This document shows, piece after piece, positions 24,856 to 32,030 of a DNA stretch of 64,000 nucleotides; the first letter of the stretch is position 1; the number at the start of each line of letters is the position of its first letter. Location of the stretch: NCBI GenBank assembly GCA_019416455.1, contig DXXG01000010.1:62001-126000 (forward strand), in the 5' to 3' direction. Both the position numbers and the translations under genes were made by a program. The stretch is from Clostridiales bacterium (GTDB lineage: Bacteria; Bacillota; Clostridia; Oscillospirales; Acutalibacteraceae). A model generated the notes under the pieces. That model was not told the origin of the DNA and searched no databases. It worked only from the letters and a program-made list of their open reading frames with translations.

Positions 24856-26064
24856 ATGAAAACTTACAGCAAGATCACCCCAGAGGGAACGCGAGACCTG
24901 CTCTTTGAGGAATGCCGCGCCCGCCGGGAGGTGCAGTCTCGGCTATCCCGGCTGTTTGCCCTGCGAGGATATCGGGAAGTCCTCACGCCCGGGTTGGAGT
25001 ATTTCGACGTGTTTAACCTGCCCGGCACCGCCATCCCCCAGCAGGAGATGTACAAATGCACCGACAACCACGGCAGACTACTGGTGTTTCGCCCGGACTC
25101 CACTCTGCCCATCGCCCGGATGGCGGCGTCCCGGCTGCAAGGTCAGGAGAAGCCTTTGCGGTTCTTTTACAGCCAGACCATCTACCGCAACCGTCCCGAC
25201 CTTTCCGGCCGCAGCGATGAATCCGCCCAAATGGGGATCGAGCTTATGGGAGTAGGCGGTCTGCGCGCGGATCTGGAAGCGATCTCCGTGGCAGTGGCAG
25301 CCCTTTCCACTTGTGTGCCGGACTTTCGGGTGGAGATCGGTCACGCCCGGTTTTTCCAGGCATTGGCGGACCAGTTGCCCCTGTCTTTGGAAGAGAAGGA
25401 GATCTTGCGGGACACCATCGAGTCCAAGAACTACGCAGCCCTCAGCGAATTGCTGGATCCCTTGGGGGATCTGCCCGCGGCTCGGGCCATGGCTCAGCTT
25501 CCCCGGCTGTTCGGCGGAGAGGAAGCCCTCAATGAAGCGGGTAAATGGTTCCAGGACGGGGAAACCCGGGAGATCCTGGAATACTTGAAGCGGCTGTATA
25601 AAGCCCTGGGCCAGCTGGGCTTGGGAGGACGGTTGATGGTGGACCTGGGTTTGGTCCAGCGCAACGATTACTACACCGGCGTGGTGTTTTCCGCTTATGT
25701 CCATCAGCATGGCGACGCGGTGCTTTTGGGCGGCAGGTATGACAGTTTGTGTGAGAAGTTCGGCGACCCCATGCCCGCTGTGGGATTTTCTCTCGACCTG
25801 GACGCTGTGGCGGAGCTTCAGCCTGCGGTACAGGAGGGAGATGTACCGGTAAAGGCATTGGTTTTCGGCGAAGCGGGATATGAGATCCACGGCCAGAAGC
25901 TGGTGGATGTTTTGACCAGCCAGGGGACTCTCTGCGAGAATTCAGTATTTGAGACAGAGGAGGAGACGATCCTTTACGCCAAGCGCCGGGGCATCCCCAA
26001 GGTGTACTTGGTGGGAGAGACCACCCGAGAGCTGGATCTGTCGGAAGGGGGAGAGAAGCAATGA
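24856..26064 (+). CDS. hisZ: ATP phosphoribosyltransferase regulatory subunit
   Basis: 402-residue histidyl-tRNA-synthetase paralogue that pairs with short HisG and mediates histidine feedback. Class II synthetase remnants are visible: TPEGTRDLL, MYKCTDNHGRLLVFRPDSTLPIA split over motif 2, and YYTGVVFSAYVHQHG with GGRYDSL in place of the histidine-specific motifs. The C-terminal anticodon-binding domain is shortened. The start at 24856 begins MKTYSKITPEGTRDLL as in relatives. An upstream GTG at 24796 would be almost leaderless given the promoter. Spacing from GGGAGG (16 nt) is long, so the exact start is less sure. It overlaps hisG by 4 nt. Confidence 0.92.
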   Translation: MKTYSKITPEGTRDLLFEECRARREVQSRLSRLFALRGYREVLTPGLEYFDVFNLPGTAIPQQEMYKCTDNHGRLLVFRPDSTLPIARMAASRLQGQEKPLRFFYSQTIYRNRPDLSGRSDESAQMGIELMGVGGLRADLEAISVAVAALSTCVPDFRVEIGHARFFQALADQLPLSLEEKEILRDTIESKNYAALSELLDPLGDLPAARAMAQLPRLFGGEEALNEAGKWFQDGETREILEYLKRLYKALGQLGLGGRLMVDLGLVQRNDYYTGVVFSAYVHQHGDAVLLGGRYDSLCEKFGDPMPAVGFSLDLDAVAELQPAVQEGDVPVKALVFGEAGYEIHGQKLVDVLTSQGTLCENSVFETEEETILYAKRRGIPKVYLVGETTRELDLSEGGEKQ

Positions 26065-26708
26065 AGCCTTTGCGGATCGCATTGACAAAAGGCCGGTTGG
26101 AAAAATCCACAGTGGCCCTGTTTGAAAGCGCGGGCATGGATTGTTCCAGTCTGCGGGAAAAAGGCCGGAAGCTGATCCTCCCGGTAGGGGACGGTTCCCT
26201 GCAAGCGGTGCTGGCGAAAGCCGCTGACGTGATCACCTATGTGGAGCATGGTGTCTGTGACATGGGTGTGGTGGGCAAGGATACCATCATGGAAAACGGA
26301 AGCCACTTTTTTGAGATCTTGGACCTGGGGTTCGGCCGATGCGGATTCGCTCTGGCGGCGCCTAAGGGTTCGGATTTTTACGGCGGCTATCGGGTAAAGA
26401 CCATCGCCACCAAGTACCCCAAAGTAGCCCGCCGTTTCTTTGAGAGCAAACAGATGGACGTGCGGATCATCAAGATCGAGGGTTCCGTGGAGCTGGCTCC
26501 TTTGCTGGGTTTGTCCGACGGCATCGTGGACATCGTGGAGACAGGAGCCACCTTGCGGGAAAACGGATTGGAAGTGGTGGAGCCTATTGTGCAGGTGTCT
26601 GCCCGGCTCATCGTCAACGCAGCCAGCTTGAAGCTGCGCAAACAGGAGATCGAGGGCTTGGCAGCCCTTTTGGAGGAACAGATCAGGAAAGGGGAGCAAG
26701 GGAAATGA
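26061..26708 (+). CDS. hisG: ATP phosphoribosyltransferase, short form
   Basis: 215 residues, the short HisG that lacks the C-terminal regulatory ACT-like domain and needs HisZ. It catalyses the first step, PRPP plus ATP to phosphoribosyl-ATP. Motifs are MKPLRIALTKGRLEKST, YVEHGVCDMGVVGKDT and the PRPP loop GLSDGIVDIVETGATLRENG. The ATG overlaps the hisZ stop (ATGA), and the stop overlaps hisD the same way, so all three are translationally coupled. Confidence 0.97.
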   Translation: MKPLRIALTKGRLEKSTVALFESAGMDCSSLREKGRKLILPVGDGSLQAVLAKAADVITYVEHGVCDMGVVGKDTIMENGSHFFEILDLGFGRCGFALAAPKGSDFYGGYRVKTIATKYPKVARRFFESKQMDVRIIKIEGSVELAPLLGLSDGIVDIVETGATLRENGLEVVEPIVQVSARLIVNAASLKLRKQEIEGLAALLEEQIRKGEQGK

Positions 26709-27994
26709 TCAAAGTGGTGCAAGGGGACCGGCAGACCTGCCAGTCCTTTGTAGAGGACCTGAAAAGCCGCGTGGGCCAGACCTCCCCAGAGATTGAGGCA
26801 TCTGTGCGGGAGATCATCGAGAACGTGCGTACCGGCGGCGACAGCGCCGTGAAGGAATATTCCAGGAAGTTTGACGGCTGGACCCCGGAGAAGCTGGAAC
26901 TCTCTCGGGAGGAGCTGGAACAGGCCGTTACCCAGTGCGACTCTGAATTTATTGCTGCCTTGAAGCGGGCCGCGGAGAACATCCGGGCCTTCCATCAGCG
27001 GCAGAAGCAGCAGAGCCGCATCGATCCCATGCCCAACGGCATCATCACCGGCCAGCGGGTACGGGGCCTCCACAGAGTGGGTGTTTACGTCCCCGGGGGC
27101 ACGGCGGGGTATCCTTCTTCCGTGCTGATGAACGTGATCCCCGCCCAGGTGGCGGAGGTAGGGGAGATCGTCATGGTCACTCCTCCCGGCCGCACTGGGC
27201 GCCCTGACCCCAACATCCTGGCGGCAGCGCTGGTAGCCGGTGTGGACCGGGTGTTCCTTATGGGTGGCGCTCAGGCAGTGGCGGCTTTGGCTCTGGGTAC
27301 GGAGAGCGTCCCCAAGGTGGACAAGATCGTGGGGCCGGGCAACATCTTTGTGGCCACGGCCAAAAAGCAGCTGTACGGTGTGGTGGATATCGACATGATC
27401 GCCGGGCCCAGCGAGATCCTCATTGTGGCGGACGAAACCGCCAACCCCCGCTTCCTGGCCGCCGACCTGATGAGCCAAGCGGAGCATGATCGTATGGCTT
27501 CCGCGATCCTCATCACTCCCAGCGCCCAGATCGCACAGGCAACGGTGGAGGAGCTGTACCGCCAGATGGAGACCCTTTCCCGCAAGGAGATCATTGCCGA
27601 AAGCGTGGACCGGTTCGGAGGAGTTATCGTCTGCGAAAACATGGACGAGGCCGTGGACTTCGCCAACGAGCTTGCACCGGAGCATCTGGAGATTTGCTGC
27701 CAGAATCCCTTTGACTATCTGGGACGTCTGGACAATGCTGGTTCCGTGTTTATGGGACACTATTCCCCTGAACCTTTGGGCGACTATTACGCCGGGGCCA
27801 ACCATGTCCTGCCTACTGGCGGTACCGCCCGGTTCTTCTCACCCCTGTCCGTGGACGATTTCATCAAGAAGTCCAGCTTTATCTACTATCCCAAGGAAGA
27901 GCTCCAAAAGGCCGCCGGAGACATCATTCGTTTGGCGGAGACTGAGGAGCTCACCGCTCACGCTAATTCCATCCGGGTGCGGGTGGAGGACTAA
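26705..27994 (+). CDS. hisD: Histidinol dehydrogenase
   Basis: 429-residue zinc enzyme, oxidising L-histidinol in two NAD steps to histidine. Family signature IDMIAGPSEILIVADETANP, then DLMSQAEHD (zinc and substrate residues) and ANHVLPTGGTARFFSPLSV near the C-terminus. The start overlaps the hisG stop by 4 nt. Length is normal. No histidinol-phosphatase to supply its substrate is encoded in this operon. Confidence 0.97.
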   Translation: MIKVVQGDRQTCQSFVEDLKSRVGQTSPEIEASVREIIENVRTGGDSAVKEYSRKFDGWTPEKLELSREELEQAVTQCDSEFIAALKRAAENIRAFHQRQKQQSRIDPMPNGIITGQRVRGLHRVGVYVPGGTAGYPSSVLMNVIPAQVAEVGEIVMVTPPGRTGRPDPNILAAALVAGVDRVFLMGGAQAVAALALGTESVPKVDKIVGPGNIFVATAKKQLYGVVDIDMIAGPSEILIVADETANPRFLAADLMSQAEHDRMASAILITPSAQIAQATVEELYRQMETLSRKEIIAESVDRFGGVIVCENMDEAVDFANELAPEHLEICCQNPFDYLGRLDNAGSVFMGHYSPEPLGDYYAGANHVLPTGGTARFFSPLSVDDFIKKSSFIYYPKEELQKAAGDIIRLAETEELTAHANSIRVRVED

Positions 27995-28006
27995 AAGGAG
28001 TCTGCC

Positions 28007-29077
28007 ATGTACCGCTTGAATGATAAGATCAAAGATTTGCAGCCCTACGATCCGGTAGAGGGAGGGTTCCGCATCCATTTGGATGCCAACGAGTCTTTTT
28101 TGCCGCTGCCTCCTGCGATCCTGGAGGAGCTGGCACAAACTCTGCCTCAAACTGCTTTTAACCGCTATCCAGATCCGGCTGCTAGGGAGCTTTGCCAGGC
28201 TTTTGCCCAGTATTACGGGGTTCCGGTGGAGAATGTGGCAGCGGGCAATGGTTCCGACGAGCTGATCACCGTGCTGTTCACCGGATTTCTCCAGCGGGGA
28301 GACGCTTTCGTCACCGTGGAGCCGGACTTCTCCATGTACGCTTTCAATGGATACCTCCAGGAAGCCCGGCACATTTGTGTGCCGAAACGGGAAGATTACT
28401 CGCTGGATATTGACAAGCTGATAGAAACCTGCCAAAATGAGAATGTAAAGCTCCTGATCTTCAGCAACCCGGGTAATCCCACTTCCGTGGTGTGCCCTCG
28501 GGAGGAGATCCGCCGCCTAGTGCGGGGTGTGGACGCTCTGGTGGTGTTGGATGAGGCCTACATGGACTTCTCTGACCAGAGCCTTCTGCCGGAGTTTCTA
28601 GAATACGACAACCTGTTGATTCTTCGCACCTGCTCCAAGGCCATCGGCATGGCCGGCGCCCGGCTGGGGTTTGCTGTGGGGCAGAAGCCTTTGATCGACG
28701 CGGTGAAAGCTGTGAAGTCCCCCTATAACGTGAACACTTTGTCCCAAACTTTGGGCACTGTGGTGCTGCGTCATCCCCAGATCCTGAAAGATGCCCTGGC
28801 GCAGATCCTACGGTCCAGGGACCAGCTGATTTCCGGCATAGAGGATCTAGCCAAAGAGTATCCCGGTAGGTTCGCATTGCTGCCCTGTGCCACCAACTTC
28901 GCCGCCATGAAGATGAAAGACGGAGAGCGCTTGTACCGTTATCTGGGGGAGCGGGGCATCTCTATTCGGTATACCGGAGGCCTGGTGCGGATCACTTGCG
29001 GCACTCCCAAGGAAAATCAGGCGGTGCTGGAGGAGATGGCCCAGTATTTTGCCGCAATGCCGGCAGCGGAGGAATGA
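28007..29077 (+). CDS. hisC: Histidinol-phosphate aminotransferase
   Basis: 356-residue fold-type I PLP aminotransferase, imidazole-acetol phosphate to histidinol phosphate with glutamate. Key parts: IHLDANESF at the N-terminus, AAGNGSDELI binding PLP phosphate, LIFSNPGNPTS, LDEAYMDF and the PLP lysine in RTCSKAIGMAGARLGF. The C-terminal Arg is in GLVRITCGT. AAAGGAG precedes the ATG, 12 nt after hisD. Confidence 0.96.
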   Translation: MYRLNDKIKDLQPYDPVEGGFRIHLDANESFLPLPPAILEELAQTLPQTAFNRYPDPAARELCQAFAQYYGVPVENVAAGNGSDELITVLFTGFLQRGDAFVTVEPDFSMYAFNGYLQEARHICVPKREDYSLDIDKLIETCQNENVKLLIFSNPGNPTSVVCPREEIRRLVRGVDALVVLDEAYMDFSDQSLLPEFLEYDNLLILRTCSKAIGMAGARLGFAVGQKPLIDAVKAVKSPYNVNTLSQTLGTVVLRHPQILKDALAQILRSRDQLISGIEDLAKEYPGRFALLPCATNFAAMKMKDGERLYRYLGERGISIRYTGGLVRITCGTPKENQAVLEEMAQYFAAMPAAEE

Positions 29078-29081
29078 TACC

Positions 29082-29663
29082 ATGGAACGCTACGCATCCA
29101 TGCACCGAAAAACCAACGAAACAGAAGTCACTGTGGAACTTTGCCTGGATGGGGGAGAGCGAAACGTCTCCACCGGGGTGGGGTTCTTTGACCATATGCT
29201 CACCGCCTTTGCGGTCCATGGCGGGTTTGGGCTGAAAGTACACACGGTGGGTGATTGGGAGGTGGATTGCCACCACACCATCGAAGATACGGGCATCGTG
29301 CTGGGGAAGGCCTTTGCCGACGCCCTGCCCACCAAACGGGGGATCAAGCGGTTCGGCCACGCCTTTATTCCCATGGACGAGGCTTTGGCCTTTGCCGCGG
29401 CGGATATCAGCGGACGGCCCTTCCTGGTGTTCCAGGGGGAGTTTCCTCAGGAGCGGGTTGGAGATTTCGACTCCTGTATGACTGAGGAATTTTTCCGAGC
29501 CTTCGCCGTCAACGCCGGAGTGACCCTCCATTTGAAGTGCGAGTACGGGAAAAATTCCCACCATATGATCGAAGCGCTGTTCAAAGCGGCAGCCCATGCT
29601 CTGCGAGACGCTGTCTCTCAGGAGGAAGAAGGTGTGCTGCTTTCTTCCAAAGGCGTGCTGTAA
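29082..29663 (+). CDS. hisB: Imidazoleglycerol-phosphate dehydratase
   Basis: 193-residue manganese enzyme, dehydrating IGP to imidazole-acetol phosphate. It is the stand-alone dehydratase, without the N-terminal phosphatase of the enteric HisB. Metal-binding histidine clusters are seen in GFFDHMLTAFAVHGGF, DCHHTIEDTGI, RFGHAFIPMDEA and KNSHHMIEALFKAAAHALR. GGAGGAATGATACC upstream sets the start 4 nt after the hisC stop. Its substrate is normally delivered by HisH/HisF, which are absent from this operon. Confidence 0.96.
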   Translation: MERYASMHRKTNETEVTVELCLDGGERNVSTGVGFFDHMLTAFAVHGGFGLKVHTVGDWEVDCHHTIEDTGIVLGKAFADALPTKRGIKRFGHAFIPMDEALAFAAADISGRPFLVFQGEFPQERVGDFDSCMTEEFFRAFAVNAGVTLHLKCEYGKNSHHMIEALFKAAAHALRDAVSQEEEGVLLSSKGVL

Positions 29664-29678
29664 AAGGAAAGTGTATTG

Positions 29679-29703
29679 GCAAGCTCCCGACCCGGGGGCT
29701 TGC
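29679..29703 (+). promoter_or_regulatory. Intercistronic hairpin between hisB and hisA-hisI
   Basis: 11-bp stem GCAAGCTCCCG / CGGGGGCTTGC (one G-T pair), loop ACC, no T-run. It lies exactly where hisH stands in many his operons. It could be an mRNA-processing or stability element. Confidence 0.5.
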
Positions 29704-29741
29704 TTGAGGTTTATGCTATTGAAGAAGGGGAGGAACCATCC

Positions 29742-30806
29742 ATGATCTTACTGCCTGCCATCGACCTGCACGAAGGAAAATGCGTCCGTTTGTTTCAGGG
29801 AAATTACGATACTGCCCAGGTGGTGGCCAAGGACCCCTTGACCACGGCCAAGCGCTTTCAGGAACAGGGTGCCCGTTGGCTCCACATGGTGGATCTGGAC
29901 GGCGCCAAGGAAGGAAAGCCCGCCAATTCCCACCTGATCTTCGACGTGGTTGAAAACACGGACCTCCACGTGGAAGTGGGTGGGGGCATCCGGGATATGG
30001 AAACGGTGGAATACTATTTGAACCGGGGCGTCAGCCGGATCATTCTGGGTTCTGCCGCCTTGCGCGACCCAGAATTTGTCCGGGAAGCGGTGCGCCGTTT
30101 TGAGAAGAAGATTGCGGTAGGCATCGATGCTTTGGACGGCAAAGTGGCCGCCGAGGGCTGGCTGGAACAGAGCCAGGTGGACTATGTGGAGTTTGCCAAG
30201 GAGATGGAATCTTTGGGGGTCCATTACCTGATCTGTACTGATATCAGCCGGGACGGCACCATGAATGGCCCCAACCTGGTGATGCTGGACAAGCTGAACC
30301 AGGCGGTAAACTGCCATATTATCGCCAGCGGCGGCGTGTCCAGCCTGCTGGATATCGTGAACATCTATGACTTGGGCCTGTACGGTGCCATTGCGGGGAA
30401 ATCCCTGTACACAGGGGATCTGGACTTGCGGGCGGCTATTGTGGCCTGCCACAAAATCTCAGGCAAGGCGCCCGAGAAGATGCCTGACGACGAATTGGAC
30501 CTGTATTTTGCCAAGTCGGATCTGATTCCTGCCATCATCCAGGACGACGACACCGATGAGGTACTGATGATGGCGTATATGAACCGGGAATCTTTCCGCC
30601 GGTCTTTGGAGACGGGATACACCTGGTTTTACAGCCGCAGCCGCAAGACGCTCTGGAACAAAGGAGAAACTTCCGGCCATACCCAGAAGATCGTCAGCAT
30701 TTATTCCGACTGTGACGACGACACCCTCCTGCTCCGGGTAAAGCAGAAGGGAGCTGCCTGCCATACGGGGAATCACAGCTGTTTCTTTAAAAAACTTCGG
30801 GATTGA
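29742..30806 (+). CDS. HisA-HisI fusion: ProFAR isomerase / phosphoribosyl-AMP cyclohydrolase
   Basis: 354 residues combining two histidine enzymes. Residues 1 to about 238 are HisA, a (beta/alpha)8 barrel isomerising ProFAR to PRFAR: LLPAIDLHEGKCVRL with D8, EVGGGIRD, VGIDALDG with D129, TDISRDGTMNGPN, ASGGVSSLLDI. Residues about 250-354 are HisI, which opens the purine ring of PR-AMP: IIQDDDTDEVLMMAYMN, LWNKGETSGHTQKIVSI and zinc cysteines C324, C340, C347 (SDCDDD; GAACHTGNHSCF). Both active sites look intact and there is no frameshift. The start has GGGGAGG upstream. HisI is usually alone or fused to HisE; here HisE is the separate next gene. The two reactions are adjacent in the pathway (HisI, then HisA). 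Confidence 0.93.
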   Translation: MILLPAIDLHEGKCVRLFQGNYDTAQVVAKDPLTTAKRFQEQGARWLHMVDLDGAKEGKPANSHLIFDVVENTDLHVEVGGGIRDMETVEYYLNRGVSRIILGSAALRDPEFVREAVRRFEKKIAVGIDALDGKVAAEGWLEQSQVDYVEFAKEMESLGVHYLICTDISRDGTMNGPNLVMLDKLNQAVNCHIIASGGVSSLLDIVNIYDLGLYGAIAGKSLYTGDLDLRAAIVACHKISGKAPEKMPDDELDLYFAKSDLIPAIIQDDDTDEVLMMAYMNRESFRRSLETGYTWFYSRSRKTLWNKGETSGHTQKIVSIYSDCDDDTLLLRVKQKGAACHTGNHSCFFKKLRD

Positions 30807-30831
30807 ACATCCCCTGATAAGGAGAAAATAC

Positions 30832-31155
30832 ATGGATATTCTGCATGAGCTTTATCAGACCGTGGAGAGCCGCCGGGCGGAAAAGACCGAGGGCTCTTAC
30901 ACCTGTTACTTGTTCGAGAAGGGTCTGGACAAGATCTTGAAAAAGTGCGGCGAGGAATGCAGCGAGGTAATCATCGCCGCCAAGAACGGCAAAAAAGAGG
31001 ATACCGTGGGGGAGATTTCCGACCTGCTGTATCATCTTACGGTGCTGATGGTCAATGAGGGCATTCCCTTTGAAGAGGTGGAAGCGGAGCTTGCCCGCCG
31101 TCATCAGAAGCAGGGAAATTTAAAGACCTTCCATCAGGTGGACAAGAATACATGA
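30832..31155 (+). CDS. hisE: Phosphoribosyl-ATP pyrophosphatase
   Basis: 107-residue all-helical MazG-fold enzyme, releasing PPi from PR-ATP (second step of the pathway). The metal motif KKCGEECSEVIIAAKN and the second acidic helix EISDLLYHLTVLMVNE are clear. It is free-standing because HisI is attached to HisA. The ribosome site AAGGAGAAA lies before the ATG, and its stop overlaps the following methyltransferase start (ATGA). Confidence 0.95.
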   Translation: MDILHELYQTVESRRAEKTEGSYTCYLFEKGLDKILKKCGEECSEVIIAAKNGKKEDTVGEISDLLYHLTVLMVNEGIPFEEVEAELARRHQKQGNLKTFHQVDKNT

Positions 31156-31916
31156 ACCGGGAAGAACTGCTGAACCAGTGGCGGGAAGAGGCTGCCAGAG
31201 GCATGTCTGGGTGGGACTTTTCCCACATAGTTTGCCGGTATGAAACGGACCCCCTTCCTTGGGATTACCAGGCGCGGGTGAAGGAGTTCCTCCGGCCGGG
31301 AGTGCGCCTGTTGGACCTAGGGACTGGTGGGGGAGAGTTGCTTCTTTCCTTCCATCACCCCTATGAGCTCACCAGCGTCACAGAAGGGTGGCCTCCGAAT
31401 TTGGAGCTGTGCCGCCGAAAGCTGGAGCCTTTGGGGATTACCGTCAAGGGTTACGACAGCGAGCAGAACGACGTGCTTCCCTTTGAGGACGACAGTTTCG
31501 ACCTGGTGTTGGATCGTCACGAGAGCTACGATCTCAAGGAGATCCACCGGGTGTTGAAAAAGGGAGGTTTTTTTGTCACCCAGCAGGTGGGTGGAGAAAA
31601 TAGCCTACCTCTGGCGAAACGACTTCTGCCCGGGTTTGAAGGAAACTTTGTGGGCTTTAATCTGGAGAACCAGCTGCCTAAGTTTCGGGAGGCGGGCTTT
31701 CGGATCATGGTGAGCGACCAGGCTTTTGTCCAGGGCCGGTTTCTGGACGTGGGGGCACTGTGTTTTCAGGCCAGTGTCTGTCCCTGGGAATTTCCCGGGT
31801 TCTCGGTGGATGGGTGTAAGGAAGTCTTGTTCCAGCTCCAGGACCAAGTGGAAACTTTGGGCTTTATTCCCAATCTGGAACATCGCTTCCTGGTCATCGC
31901 CAAGAACAAAAAGTAA
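31152..31916 (+). CDS. Class I SAM-dependent methyltransferase
   Basis: 254 residues with a Rossmann methyltransferase core. Motif I LLDLGTGGGELLL, the acidic end of motif II in VTEGWPPNLE, LPFEDDSFDLVLDRHESYDL at motif IV and LKKGGFFVTQQV at motif V resemble the UbiE/Methyltransf_11 group. The substrate is not recognisable. The C-terminal 80 residues (VGFNLENQLPKFREAGF onward) are less typical. It starts inside the hisE stop codon (4-nt overlap), so it is translated with the his operon and ends at its terminator. No link to histidine metabolism is known to me for this family. It may simply ride on the operon. Confidence 0.82.
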   Translation: MNREELLNQWREEAARGMSGWDFSHIVCRYETDPLPWDYQARVKEFLRPGVRLLDLGTGGGELLLSFHHPYELTSVTEGWPPNLELCRRKLEPLGITVKGYDSEQNDVLPFEDDSFDLVLDRHESYDLKEIHRVLKKGGFFVTQQVGGENSLPLAKRLLPGFEGNFVGFNLENQLPKFREAGFRIMVSDQAFVQGRFLDVGALCFQASVCPWEFPGFSVDGCKEVLFQLQDQVETLGFIPNLEHRFLVIAKNKK

Positions 31917-31993
31917 GGAAAGGCTTTTTTAGACCGTGACTCGCCTGGTGGAGGATGATCTCCACGAAAAGACAACATTCCTTCGACTACAGC

Positions 31994-32027
31994 AAAAAAG
32001 AGACCCTGGAAAGGGTCTCTTTTTTTA
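31994..32027. terminator. Bidirectional terminator, his operon / glycosyltransferase gene
   Basis: Stem AAAAAAGAGACCCT / AGGGTCTCTTTTTT, loop GGAA. It works for both convergent units. Confidence 0.93.
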
Positions 32028-32030
32028 GTC

